Under the pieces are notes generated by a model. That model saw only the letters and a program-made list of their open reading frames with translations, did not search any database and was not told the origin of the DNA. From Aplectana chamaeleonis (Eukaryota; Nematoda; Chromadorea; Rhabditida; Cosmocercidae), in assembly GCA_029168955.1 (NCBI GenBank), contig JAPDOI010001507.1:107875-171874 (forward strand): DNA of 64,000 nucleotides, in the 5' to 3' direction. This document shows, in pieces, positions 44,260 to 57,300 of this stretch (within the stretch, counting starts at the first letter, position 1; every line of letters begins with the position of its first letter). A program made the position numbers and the translations under genes.

Positions 44260-45033
44260 CGTATTCGCCGAAAACCCGCCGGGGGTATTTGAAGGGAAGC
44301 GGAGGGGATGATGCCGCGCGCAGCAGAGGAACAGATTGACCCATCTCACAAGCTGTAAGATAGAAATGCACCTATCGATCGACTACCCTTCGAATTCCCG
44401 TCGACTTCCCTTAGGGAATATGGTTTTATTTTCTATTTTTTCTTGGATTTCTTTGCACTTTCATTCCTTTTCAGCTTCGAAGGGTTTAAGTAAACTGTAT
44501 TTTGTAGAAGTACAATATAGTAGCAAGTTGTTTCTATGTTTAGGCGCAGTTTTTTCGAGAGTCAACGCATTTATTGCTGCTTTTTCGATTTAATTTCTTT
44601 TTCGACTATATGAAATTTTCACATTTTCATTAGTCAGCGACCTTAGGGCACACACATTTATAATTCAAGTATTATCTTCCAAGCGAAAGAGGTTTGGTTG
44701 GCGTCAGACACGTTCCAACAAAAAGGGAACAATAGGTAAGTAGATTGAGGAGAGTCTAAAAAAAGTGAACAATATTTTCTGAGACTGATTTTCCTAGCCG
44801 ATACCTCTTAACAGCGAAAACAAACTACACGGAAGCACTCTGTGGTTCTAAAAATGATCTTGATTACGCCAGAACCGTTTGAAAGTATGTGCATATAAAC
44901 CTAATACTTAATATCAGAATAGAAGATGATGTCAAAAAGACAGACAGATTAGCTCCAGCAGCTACGAGAAGCGAAACCAAAGTGCAGCATCTGATAAAGG
45001 TATTTTTTATAATATCGTCAAAGAATTGAAGTC
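44260..45033. other. unassigned stretch before the satellite
   Basis: No gene or repeat recognised; AT-rich. Confidence 0.4.
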
Positions 45034-45311
45034 CATTGTACTTTGCATGACACCCTGATGACGTCATCAGATGCCCTATGTACTTTAGATGACACCCTGG
45101 TGACGTCATCAGATGCCCTGTGTACCTTACATGACACCCTGATGACGTCATCAGATGCCCTATGTACTTTGCATAACACCCTGATGACGTCATCAGATGC
45201 CCTATGTACTTTACATGACATCCTGATGACGTCATCAGACGCCCTATGTACATTAGATAACACCCTGATGACGTCATCAGATGCCCGACGTACTTTGCAT
45301 GACACCCAGAG
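45034..45311. repeat. divergent edge monomers of the 42-bp satellite
   Basis: Six to seven 42-bp units with TGATGACGTCATCAGATGCC, then CTATGTACTTT and CATGACACCC. Against the main consensus about three quarters of positions agree. All differences lie outside the GATGACGTCATCAGA block, which is intact in the edge units I can read. Typical of a satellite border that escapes homogenisation. Confidence 0.92.
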
Positions 45312-48300
45312 CACTTTTCTCGAAGTCTCGATGACGTCATCAGAAGCCCGAAGCACTTTTCTCGAAGTCCCGATGACGTCATCAGAAGCCCGAAGCACTT
45401 TTCTCGACGTCCCGATGACGTCATCAGAAGCACGAAGCACTTTTCTCGACGTTCCGATGACGTCATCAGAAGCCCGAAGCACTTTTCTCGACGTCCCGAT
45501 GACGTCATCAGAAGCCCGAAGCACTTTTCTCGACGTCCCGATGACGTCATCAGAAGCCCGAAGCACTTTTCTCGACGTCCCGATGACGTCATCAGAAGCC
45601 CGAAGCACTTTTCTCGACGTCCCGATGACGTCATCAGAAGCCCGAAGCACTTTTCTCGACGTCCCGATGACGTCATCAGAAGCCCGAAGCACTTTTCTCG
45701 ACGTCCCGATGACGTCATCAGAAGCCCGAAGCACTTTTCTCGACGTCCCGATGACGTCATCAGAAGCCCGAAGCACTTTTCTCAACGTCCCGATGACGTC
45801 ATCAGAAGCCCGAAGCACTTTTCTCGACGTCCCGATGACGTCATTAAAAGCGCGAAGCACTTTTCTCGACGTCCCGATGACGTCATCAGAAGCCCGGAGC
45901 ACTTTTCTCAACGTCCCTATGACGTCATCAGAAGCCCGAAGCACTATTCTCGACGTCCCGATGACGTCATCAGAAGCCCGAAGCACTTTTCTCGACGTCC
46001 CGATGACGTCATCAGGAGCCCGAAGCACTTTTCTCGACGTCCCGATGACGTCATCAGAAGCCCGAAGCACTTTTCTCGACGTCCCGATGACGTCATCAGA
46101 AGCCCGAAGCACTTTTCTCGACGTCCCGATGACGTCATCAGAAGCCCGAAGCACTATTCTCGAACTCCCGGTGACGTCATCAGAAGCCCGAAGCACTTTT
46201 CTCGACGTCCCGATGACGTCATCAGAAGCCCGAAGCACTTTTCTCGACGTCCCGATGACGTCATCAGAAGCCCGAAGCACTTTTCTCGACGTCCCGATGA
46301 CGTCATCAGAAGCCCGAAGCACTTTTCTCGACGTCCCTATGACGTCATCAGAAGCCCGAAGCACTTTCCTCGACGTCCCGATGACGTCATCAGAAGCCCG
46401 AAGCACTTTTCTCGACGTCCCGATGACGTCATCAGAAGCCCGAAGCACTTTTCTCGACGTCCCGATGACGTCATCAGAAGAGCGAAGCACTTTTCTCGAC
46501 GTCCCGATGACGTCATCAGAAGCCCGAAGCACTTTTCTCGACGTCCCGATGACGTCATCAGAAGCCCGAAGCACTTTTCTCGACGTCCCGATGACGTCAT
46601 CAGAAGCCCGAAGCACTTTTCTCGAAGTCCCGATGACGTCATCAGAGGCCCGAAGCACTTTTCTCGACGTCTCGATGACGTCATCAGAAGAGCGAAGCAC
46701 TTTTCTCGACGTCCCGATGACGTCATCAGAAGCCCGAAGCACTTTTCTCGACGTCCCGATGACGTCATCAGAAGCCCGAAGCACTTTTCTCGACGTCCCG
46801 ATGACGTCATCAGAAGCCCGAAGCACTTTTCTCGACGTCCCGATGACGTCATCAGAAGCCCGAAGCACTTTTCTCGACGTCCCGATGACGTCATCAGAAG
46901 CCCGAAGCACTTTTCTCGACGTCCCGATGACGTCATCAGAAGAGCGAAGCACTTTCCTCGACGTCCCGATGACGTCATCAGAAGCCCGAAGCACTTTTCT
47001 CGACGTCCCGATGACGTCATCAGAAGCCCGAAGCACTTTTCTCGACGTCCCGATGACGTCATCAGAAGCCCGAAGCACTTTTCTCGACGTCCCGATGACG
47101 TCATCAGAAGCCCGAAGCACTTTTCTCGACGTCCCGATGACGTCATCAGAAGCCCGAAGCACTTTTCTCGACGTCCCGATGACGTCATCAGAAGCCCGAA
47201 GCACTTTTCTCGACGTCCCGATGACGTCATCAGAAGCCCGAAGCACTAATATCGACGTCCCGATGACGTCATCAGAAGCCCGAAGCACTTTTCTCGACGT
47301 CCCGATGACGTCATCAGAAGCCCGAAGCACTTTTCTCGACGTCCCGATGACGTCATCAGAAGCCCGAAGCACTTTTCTCGACGTCCCGATGACGTCATCA
47401 GAAGCCCGAAGCACTTTTCTCGACGTCCCGATGACGTCATCAGAAGCCCGAAGCACTTTTCTCGACGTCCCGATGACGTCATCAGAAGCCCGAAGCACTT
47501 TTCTCGACGTCCCGATGACGTCATCAGAAGCCCGAAGCACTTTTCTCGACGTCCCTATGACGTCATCAGAAGCCCGAAGCACTATTCTCGAAGTCCCGAT
47601 GACGTCATCAGAAGCCCGAAGCACTTTTCTCGACGTCCCGATGACGTCATCAGAAGCCCGAAGCACTTTTCTCGACGTCCCGATGACGTCATCAGAAGCC
47701 CGAAGCACTTTTCTCGAAGTCCCGATGACGTCATCAGAGGCCCGAAGCACTTTTCTCGACGTCCCGATGACGTCATCAGAAGCCCGAAGCACTTTTCTCG
47801 ACGTCCCGATGACGTCATCAGAAGCCCGAAGCACTTTTCTCGACGTCCCGATGACGTCATCAGAAGCCCGAAGCACTTTTCTCGACGTCCCGATGACGTC
47901 ATCAGAAGCCCGAAGCACTTTTCTCGACGTCCCGATGACGTCATCAGAAGCCCGAAGCACTTTTCTCGACGTCCCGATGACGTCATCAGAGGCCCGAAGC
48001 ACTTTTCTCGACGTCCCGATGACGTCATCAGAAGCCCGAAGCACTTTTCTCGACGTCCCGATGACGTCATCAGAAGCCCGAAGCACTTTTCTCGAAGTCC
48101 CGATGACGTCATCAGAGGCCCGAAGCACTTTTCTCGACGTCCCGATGACGTCATCAGAAGCCCGAAGCACTTTTCTCGACGTCCCGATGACGTCATCAGA
48201 AGCCCGAAGCACTTTTCTCGACGTCCCGATGACGTCATCAGAAGCCCGAAGCACTTTTCTCGACGTCCCGATGACGTCATCAGAAGCCCGAAGCACTTTT

Positions 48301-51300
48301 CTCGACGTCCCGATGACGTCATCAGAAGCCCGAAGCACTTTTCTCGACGTCCCGATGACGTCATCAGAAGCCCGAAGCACTTTTCTCGACGTCCCGATGA
48401 CGTCATCAGAAGCCCGAAGCACTTTTCTCGACGTCCCGATGACGTCATCAGAAGCCCGAAGCACTTTCTCGACGTCCCGATGACGTCATCAGAAGCCCGA
48501 AGCACTTTTCTCGACGTCCCGATGACGTCATCAGGAGCCCGAAGCACTTTTCTCGGCGTCCCGATGACGTCATCAGAAGCCCCAAGCACTTTTCTCGACG
48601 TCCCGATGACGTCATCAGAAGCCCGAAGCACTTTTCTCGACGTCCCGATGACGTCATCAGAAGCCCGAAGCACTTTTCTCGACGTCCCGATGACGTCATC
48701 AGGAGCCCGAAGCACTTTTCTCGACGTCCCGATGACGTCATCAGAAGCCAGAAGCACTTTTCTCGACGTCCCGATGACGTCATCAGAAGCCAGAAGCGCT
48801 TTTCTCGACGTCCCGAGGACGTCGTCAGAAGCCCGAAGCACTTTTCTCGACGTCACGATGACATCATTAAAAGCCCGAAGCACTATTCTCCGCGTGCCGC
48901 GGCCGTCATCAGAAGCCCGAAACACTTTTCGCGACGTCCCGATGACGTCATCAGAAGCCCGAAGCACTTTTCTCGACATCCCGATGACGTCATCAGAAGC
49001 CTGAAGCACTTTTCACGACGTCCCGATGACGTCATCAGAACCACGAGGCACTTTTCTTGACGTCCCGATGACGACATCAGAAGCCCGGAGCACTTTTCGC
49101 GACGTCACGATGACATCATCAGAAGCCCGAAGCACTTTTCTCGACGTCCCGATGACGTCATCTGAAACCCGAAGCACTTTTCTCGACGTCCCGATGACGT
49201 CATCAGAAGCCCGAAGCACTTTTCTCGACGTCCCGATGACGTCATCAGAAGCCCGAAGCACTTTTCTCGACGTCCCGACGACGTCATCAGAAGCCCGAAG
49301 CACTTTTCTCGACGTCCCGATGACGTCATCAGAAGCCCGAAGCACTTTTCTCGACGTCCCGATGACGTCATCAGAAGCCCGAAGCACTTTTCTCGACGTC
49401 CCGATGACGTCATCAGAAGCCCGAAGCACTTTTCTCGACGTCCCGATGACGTCATCAGAGGCCCGAAGCACTTTTCTCGACGTCCCGATGACGTCATCAG
49501 GAGCCCAAAGCACTTCTCGACGTCCCGATGACGTCATCAGAAGCCCGAAGCACTTTTCTCGACGTCCCGATGACGTCATCAGAAGCCCGAAGCACTTTTC
49601 TCGACGTCCCGATGACGTCATCAGAAGCCCGAAGCACTTTTCTCGACGTCCCGATGACGTCATCAGAAGCCCGAAGCACTTTTCTCGACGTCCCGATGAC
49701 GTCATCAGAAGCCCGAAGCACTTTTCTCGACGTCCCGATGACGTCATCAGAAGCCCGAAGCACTTTTCTCGACGTCCCGATGACGTCATCAGAAGCCCGA
49801 AGCACTTTTCTCGACGTCCCGATGACGTCATCAGAAGCCCGAAGCACTTTTCTCGAAGTCCCGATGACGTCATCAGAGGCCCGAAGCACTTTTCTCGACG
49901 TCCCGATGACGTCATCAGAAGCCCGAAGCACTTTTCTCGACGTCCCGATGACGTCATCAGAAGCCCGAAGCACTTTTCTCGACGTCCCGATGACGTCATC
50001 AGAAGCTCGAAGCACTTCTCGACGTCCCGATGACGTCATCAGAAGCCCGAAGCACTTTTCTCGACGTCCCGATGACGTCATCAGAAGCCCGAAGCACTTT
50101 TCTCGACGTCCCGATGACGTCATCAGGAGCCCGAAGCACTTTTCTCGACGTCCCGATGACGTCATCAGAAGCCCGAAGCACTTTTCTCGACGTCCCGATG
50201 ACGTCATCAGAAGCCCGAAGCACTTTTCTCGACGTCCCGATGACGTCATCAGGAGCCCAAAGCACTTCTCGACGTCCCGATGACGTCATCAGAAGCCCGA
50301 AGCACTTTTCTCGAAGTCCCGATGACGTCATCAGAGGCCCGAAGCACTTTTCTCGACGTCCCGATGACGTCATCAGAAGCCCGAAGCACTTTTCTCGACG
50401 TCCCGATGACGTCATCAGAAGCCCGAAGCACTTTTCTCGACGTCCCGATGACGTCATCAGAAGCCCGAAGCACTTTTCTCGACGTCCCGATGACGTCATC
50501 AGAAGCCCGAAGCACTTTTCTCGACGTCCCGATGAGGTCATCAGAAGCACGAAGCACTTTATCGACGTCCCGATGACGTCATCAGGCGCCCGAAGCACTT
50601 TTCTCGACGTCCCGATGACGTCATCAGAAACCCGAAGCACTTTTCTCGACGTTCCGATGACGTCATCCGAAGCCCGAAGCACTTTTCTCGACGTCCCGAT
50701 GACGTCATCAGAAACCCGAAGCACTTTTCTCGACGTTCCGATGACGTCATCAGAAGCCCGGAGCACTTTTCACCATGTCCCGATGACGTCATCAGAAGCC
50801 CGAAGCACTTTTCTCGACGTCTCGATGACGTCATCAGAAGCCCGAAGCACTTTTCTCGACGTCTCGATGACGTCATCAGAAGCCCGAAGCACTTTTCTCG
50901 ACGTCCCGATGACGTCATCAGAAGCCCGAAGCACTTTTCCCGAAGTCCCGATGACGTCATCAGAGGCTCGAAGCACTTTTCTCGACGTCCCGATGACGTC
51001 ATCAGAAGCCCGAAGCACTTTTCTCGACGTCCCGATGACGTCATCAGAAGCCCGAAGCACTTTTCTCGACGTCCCGATGACGTCATCAGAAGCCCGAAGC
51101 ACTTTTCTCGACGTCCCTATGACGTCATCAGGAGCTTGAAGCACTATTCTCGCAGTCCCGATGACGTCATCAGAAGAGCGAAGTACTTCACTCGACGTCC
51201 CGATGACGTCATCAGAAGCCCGAAGCACTTTTCTCGACGTCCCGATGACGTCATCAGAAGCCCGAAGCACTTTTCTCGAAGTCCCGATGACGTCATCAGA

Positions 51301-54300
51301 AGCCCGAAGCACTTTTCTCGACGTCCCGATGACGTCATCAGAAGCCCGAAGCACTTTTCTCGACGTCCCGATGACGTCATCAGAAGCCCGAAGCACTTTT
51401 CTCGACGTCCCGATGAGGTCATCAGAAGCTCGAAGCACTTTTCTCGAAGTCCCGATAACGTCATCAGAAGCCCGAAGCACTTTTCTCGACGTCCCGATGA
51501 CGTCATCAGAAGCCCGAAGCACTTTTCTCGACGTCCCGATGACGTCATCAGAAGCCCGAAGCACTTTTCTCGACGTCCCGATGACGTCATCAGAAGCTCG
51601 AAGCACTTTTCTCGACGTCCCGATGAGGTCATCAGAAGCACGAAGCACTTTATCGACGTCCCGATGACGTCATCAGAGGCCCGAAGCACTTTTCTCGACG
51701 TCCCGATGACGTCATCAGAAGCCCGAAGCACTTTTCTCGACGTCCCGATGACGTCATCAGAAGCCCGAAGCACTTTTCTCGACGTCCCGATGACGTCATC
51801 AGAAGCCCGAAGCACTTTTCTCGAAGTCCCGATGACGTCATCAGAGGCCCGAAGCACTTTTCTCGACGTCCCGATGACGTCATCAGGAGCCCAAAGCACT
51901 TCTCGACGTCCCGATGACGTCATCAGAAGCCCGAAGCACTTTTCTCGACGTCCCGATGACGTCATCAGAAGCCCGAAGCACTTTTCTCGACGTCCCGATG
52001 ACGTCATCAGAAGCCCGAAGCACTTTTCTCGACGTCCCGATGACGTCATCAGAAGCCCGAAGCACTTTTCTCGACGTCCCGATGACGTCATCAGAAGCCC
52101 GAAGCACTTTTCTCGACGTCCCGATGACGTCATCAGAAGCCCGAAGCACTTTCCTCGACGTCCCGATGACGTCATCAGAAGCCCGAAGAACTTTTCCCGA
52201 AGTCCCGATGACGTCATCAGAAGCCCGAAGCACTTTTCTCCAAGTCCCGATGACGTCATCAGAGGCCCGAAGCACTTTTCTCCAAGTCCCGATGACGTCA
52301 TCAGAGGCCCGAAGCACTTTTCTCCAAGTCCCGATGACGTCATCAGAGGCCCGAAGCACTTTACTCGACGTCCCGATGACGTCATCAGAAGCCCGAAGCA
52401 CTTTTCTCGACGTCCCGATGACGTCATCAGAAGCCCGAAGCACTTTTCTCGACGTCCCGATGACGTCATTAGAAGCCCGAAGCACTTTTATCGACGTCTC
52501 GATGACGTCATCAGAAGCCCGAAGCACTTTTCTCGACGTCCCGATGACGTCATCAGAAGCCCGAAGCACTTTTCTCGACGTCCCGATGACGTCATCAGAA
52601 GCCCGAAGCACTTTTCTCGACGTCCCGATGACGTCATCAGAAGCCCGAAGCACTTTTCTCGACGTCCCTATGACGTCATCAGAAGCCCGAAGCACTTTTC
52701 TCTACGTCCCGATGACGCCTTCAGAAGCCCGAAGCACTTTCTCAACGTCCGATGACGTCGCTAGAAGCCCGAAGCACTTTTCTCGACGTCCCGATGACGT
52801 CATCAGAAGCCCGAAGCACTTTTCTCGACGTCCCGATGACGTCATCAGAAGAGCGAAGCACTTTTCTCGACGTCCCGATGACGTCATCAGAAGCCCGAAG
52901 CACTTTTCCCGACATCCCGATGACGTCATCAGAAGAGCGAAGCACTTTCCTCGACGTCCCGATGACGTCATCAGAAGCCCTAAGCACTTTTCTCAACGTC
53001 CCGATGACGTCATCAGAAGCCCGAAGCACTTTTCTCGACGTTCCGATGACGTCATCAGAAGCCCGAAGCACTTTTCTCGACGTCCCGATGACGTCATCAG
53101 AAGCCCGGAGCACTTTCCTCGACGTCCCGATGACGTCATCAGAAGCCCGAAGCACTTTTCTCGACGTCCCGATGACGTCATCAGAAGCCCGAAGCACTTT
53201 TCTCGACGTCCCGATGACGTCATCAGAAGCCCGAAGCACTTTTCTCGACGTCCCGGTGACGTCATCAGAGGCTCGGAGCACTTTCCTCGACGTCCCGATG
53301 ACGTCATCAGAAGCCCGAAGCACTTTTCTCGAAGTCCCGGTGACGTCATCAGAAGCCCGAAGCACTTTTCTCGACGTCCCGATGACGTCATCAGAAGCCC
53401 GAAGCACTTTTCTCGACGTCCCGATGACGTCATCAGAAGCCCGAAGCACTTTTCTCGACGTCCCGATGACGTCATCAGAAGCCCGAAGCACTTTTCTCGA
53501 CGTCCCGATGACGTCTTTAGAAGCCCGAAGCACTTTCTCGACGTCCCGATGACGTCATCAGAAGCCCGAAGCACTTTTCTCGACGTCCCGATGACGTCAT
53601 CAGGAGCCCGAAGCACTTTTCTCGACGTCCCGATGACGTCATCAGAAGCCCGAAGCACTTTTCTCGACGTCCCGATGACGTCATCAGAAGCCCGAAGCAC
53701 TTTTCTCGACGTCCCGATGACGTCATCAGAAGCCCGAAGCACTTTTCTCGACGTCCCGATGACGTCATCAGGAGCCCAAAGCACTTTTCTCGACGTCCCG
53801 ATGACGTCATCAGAAGCCCGAAGCACTTTTCTCGACGTCCCGATGACGTCATCAGAAGCCCGAAGCACTTTTCTCGACGTCCCGATGACGTCATCAGAAG
53901 CCCGAAGCACTTTTCTCGACGTCCCGATGACGTCATCAGAAGCTCGAAGCACTTTTCTCGACGTCCCGATGAGGTCATCAGAAGCCCGAAGCACTTTTCT
54001 CGAAGTCCCGATGACGTCATCAGAGGCCCGAAGCACTTTTCTCGACGTCCCGATGACGTCATCAGGAGCCCAAAGCACTTCTCGACGTCCCGATGACGTC
54101 ATCAGAAGCCCGAAGCACTTTTCTCGAAGTCCCGATGACGTCATTAGAAGCGCGAAGCACTTTTCTCGACGTCCCGATGACGTCATCAGAAGCCCGAAGC
54201 ACTTTTCTCGACGTCCCGATGACGTCATCAGAAGCCCGAAGCACTTTTCTCGACGTCCCGATGACGTCATCAGAAGCCCGAAGCACTTTTCTCGACGTCC

Positions 54301-57300
54301 CGATGACGTCATCAGAAGCCCGAAGCACTTTTCTCGACGTCCCGATGACGTCATCAGAAGCCCGAAGCACTTTTCTCGACGTCCCGATGACGTCATCAGA
54401 AGCCCGAAGCACTTTTCTCGACGTCCCGATGACGTCATCAGAAGCCCGAAGCACTTTTCTCGACGTCCCGATGACGTCATCAGGAGCCGAAGCACTTTTC
54501 TCGACGTCCCGATGACGTCATCAGAAGCTCGAAGCACTATTCTCGAAGTCCCGATGACGTCATCAGAGGCTCGAAGCACTTTTCTCGACGTCTCGATGAC
54601 GTCATCAGAAGAGCGAAGCACTTTTCTCGACGTCCCGATGAGGTCATCAGAAGCCCGAAGCACTTTTCTCGACGTCCCGATGACGTCATCAGAAGCCCGA
54701 AGCACTTTTCTCGACGTCCCGATGACGTCATCAGGAGCCCGAAGCACTTTTCTCGACGTCCCGATGACGTCATCAGGAGCCCAAAGCACTTCTCGACGTC
54801 CCGATGACGTCATCAGAAGCCCGAAGCACTTTTCTCGACGTCCCGATGACGTCATCAGAAGCCCGAAGCACTTTTCTCGACGTCCCGATGACGTCATCAG
54901 AAGCCCGAAGCACTTTTCTCGACGTCCCGATGACGTCATCAGAAGCCCGAAGCACTTTTCTCGACGTCCCGATGACGTCATCAGAAGTCCGAAGCACTTT
55001 TAGCGACGTCTCGATGACGTCATCAGAAGCCCGAAGCACTTTTCTCGACGTCCCGGTGACGTCATCAGAAGCCCGAAGCACTTTTCTCGACGTCCCGATG
55101 ACGTCATCAGAAGCCCGAAGCACTTTTCTCGACGTCCCGATGACGTCATCAGAAGCCCGAAGCACTTTTCTCGACGTCCCGATGACGTCATCAGAGGCCC
55201 GAAGCACTTTTCTCGACGTCCCGATGACGTCATCAGAAGCCCGAAGCACTTTTCTCGACGTCCCGATGACGTCATCAGAAGCCCGAAGCACTTTTCTCGA
55301 CGTCCCGATGACGTCATCAGAAGCCCGAAGCACTTTTCTCGACGTCCCGATGACGTCATCAGAAGCCCGAAGCACTTTTCTCGACGTCCCGATGACGTCA
55401 TCAGAAGCCCGAAGCACTTTTCTCGACGTCCCGATGACGTCGTCAGAAGCCCGAAGCACTTTTCTCGACGTCCCGATGACGTCATCAGAAGCCCGAAGCA
55501 CTTTTCTCGACGTCCCGATGACGTCATCAGAAGCCCGAAGCACTTTTCTCGACGTCCCGATGACGTCATCAGGAGCCCGAAGCACTTTTCTCGACGTCCC
55601 GATGACGTCATCAGAAGCCCGAAGCACTTTTCTCGACGTCCCGATGACGTCATCAGAAGCCCGAAGCACTTTTCTCGACGTCCCGATGACATCATCAAAA
55701 GCCCGAAGCACTTTTCACGACGTCCCGATGACGTCATCAGAAGCCCGAAGCACTTTTCTCGACGTCCCGATGACGTCATCAGAAGCCCGAAGCACTTTTC
55801 TCGACGTCCCGATGACGTCATCAGAAGCCCGAAGCACTTTTCTCGACGTCCCGATGACGTCATCAGAGGCCCGAAGCACTTTTCTCGACGTCCCGATGAC
55901 GTCATCAGAAGCTCGAAGCACTTTTCTCGACGTCCCGATGACGTCATCAGAAGCCCGAAGCACTTTTCTCGAAGTCCCGATGACGTCATTAGAAGCGCGA
56001 AGCACTTTTCTCGACGTCCCGATGACGTCGTCAGAAGCCCGAAGCACTTTTATCGACGTCCCGATGACGTCATCAGAGCCCGAAGCACTTTTCTCGACGT
56101 CCCGATGACGTCATCAGGAGCCCAAAGCACTTCTCGAAGTCCCGATGACGTCATCAGAGGCTCGAAGCACTTTTCTCGACGTCTCGATGACGTCATCAGA
56201 AGCCCGAAGCACTTTTCTCGACGTCCCGATGACGTCATCAGAAACTCGAAGCACTTTTCGATGACGTCCCGATGACGTCATCAGAAGCCCGAAGCACTTT
56301 TCTCGACGTCCCGATGACGTCATCAGAAGCCCGAAGCACTTTTCTCGACGTCCCGATGACGTCATCAGAAGCCCGAAGCACTTTTCTCGACGTCCCGATG
56401 ACGTCATCAGAAGCCCGAAGCACTTTTCTCGACGTCCCGATGACGTCATCAGAGGCCCGAAGCACTTTTCTCGACGTCCCGATGACGTCATCAGAAGCTC
56501 GAAGCACTTTTCTCGACGTCCCGATGAGGTCATCAGAAGCCCGAAGCACTTTTCTCGAAGTCCCGATGACGTCATCAGAGGCCCGAAGCACTTTTCTCGA
56601 CGTCCCGATGACGTCATCAGAAGCCCGAAGCACTTTTCTCGACGTCCCGATGACGTCATCAGAAGCCCGAAGCACTTTTCTCGACGTCCCGATGACGTCA
56701 TCAGAAGCCCGAAGCACTTTTCTCGACGTCCCGATGACGTCATTAGAAGCGCGAAGCACTTCTCGACGTCCCGATGACGTCATCAGAAGCCCGAAGCACT
56801 TTTCTCGAACTCCCGATGACGTCATCAGAAGCCCGAAGCACTTTTCTCGAAGTCCCGATGACGTCATCAGAGGCCCGAAGCACTTTTCTCGACGTCCCGA
56901 TGACGTCATCAGAAGCCCGAAGCACTTTTCTCGACGTCCCGATGACGTCATCAGAAGCCCGAAGCACTTTTCTCGACGTCCCGATGACGTCATCAGAAGC
57001 CCGAAGCACTTTTCTCGACGTCCCGATGACGTCATCAGAAGCCCGAAGCACTTTATCGACGTCTCGATGACGTCATCAGAAGCCCGAAGCACTTTTCTCG
57101 ACGTCCCGATGAGGTCATCAGAAGCCCGAAGCACTTTTCTCGACGTCCCGATGACGTCATCAGAAGCCCGAAGCACTTTTCTCGACGTCCCGATGACGTC
57201 ATCAGGAGCCCGAAGCACTTTTCTCGACGTCCCGATGACGTCATCAGAAACAAGAGGCACTTTTCTCGACGTCCCGATGACGTCATCAGAAGCCCGAAGC

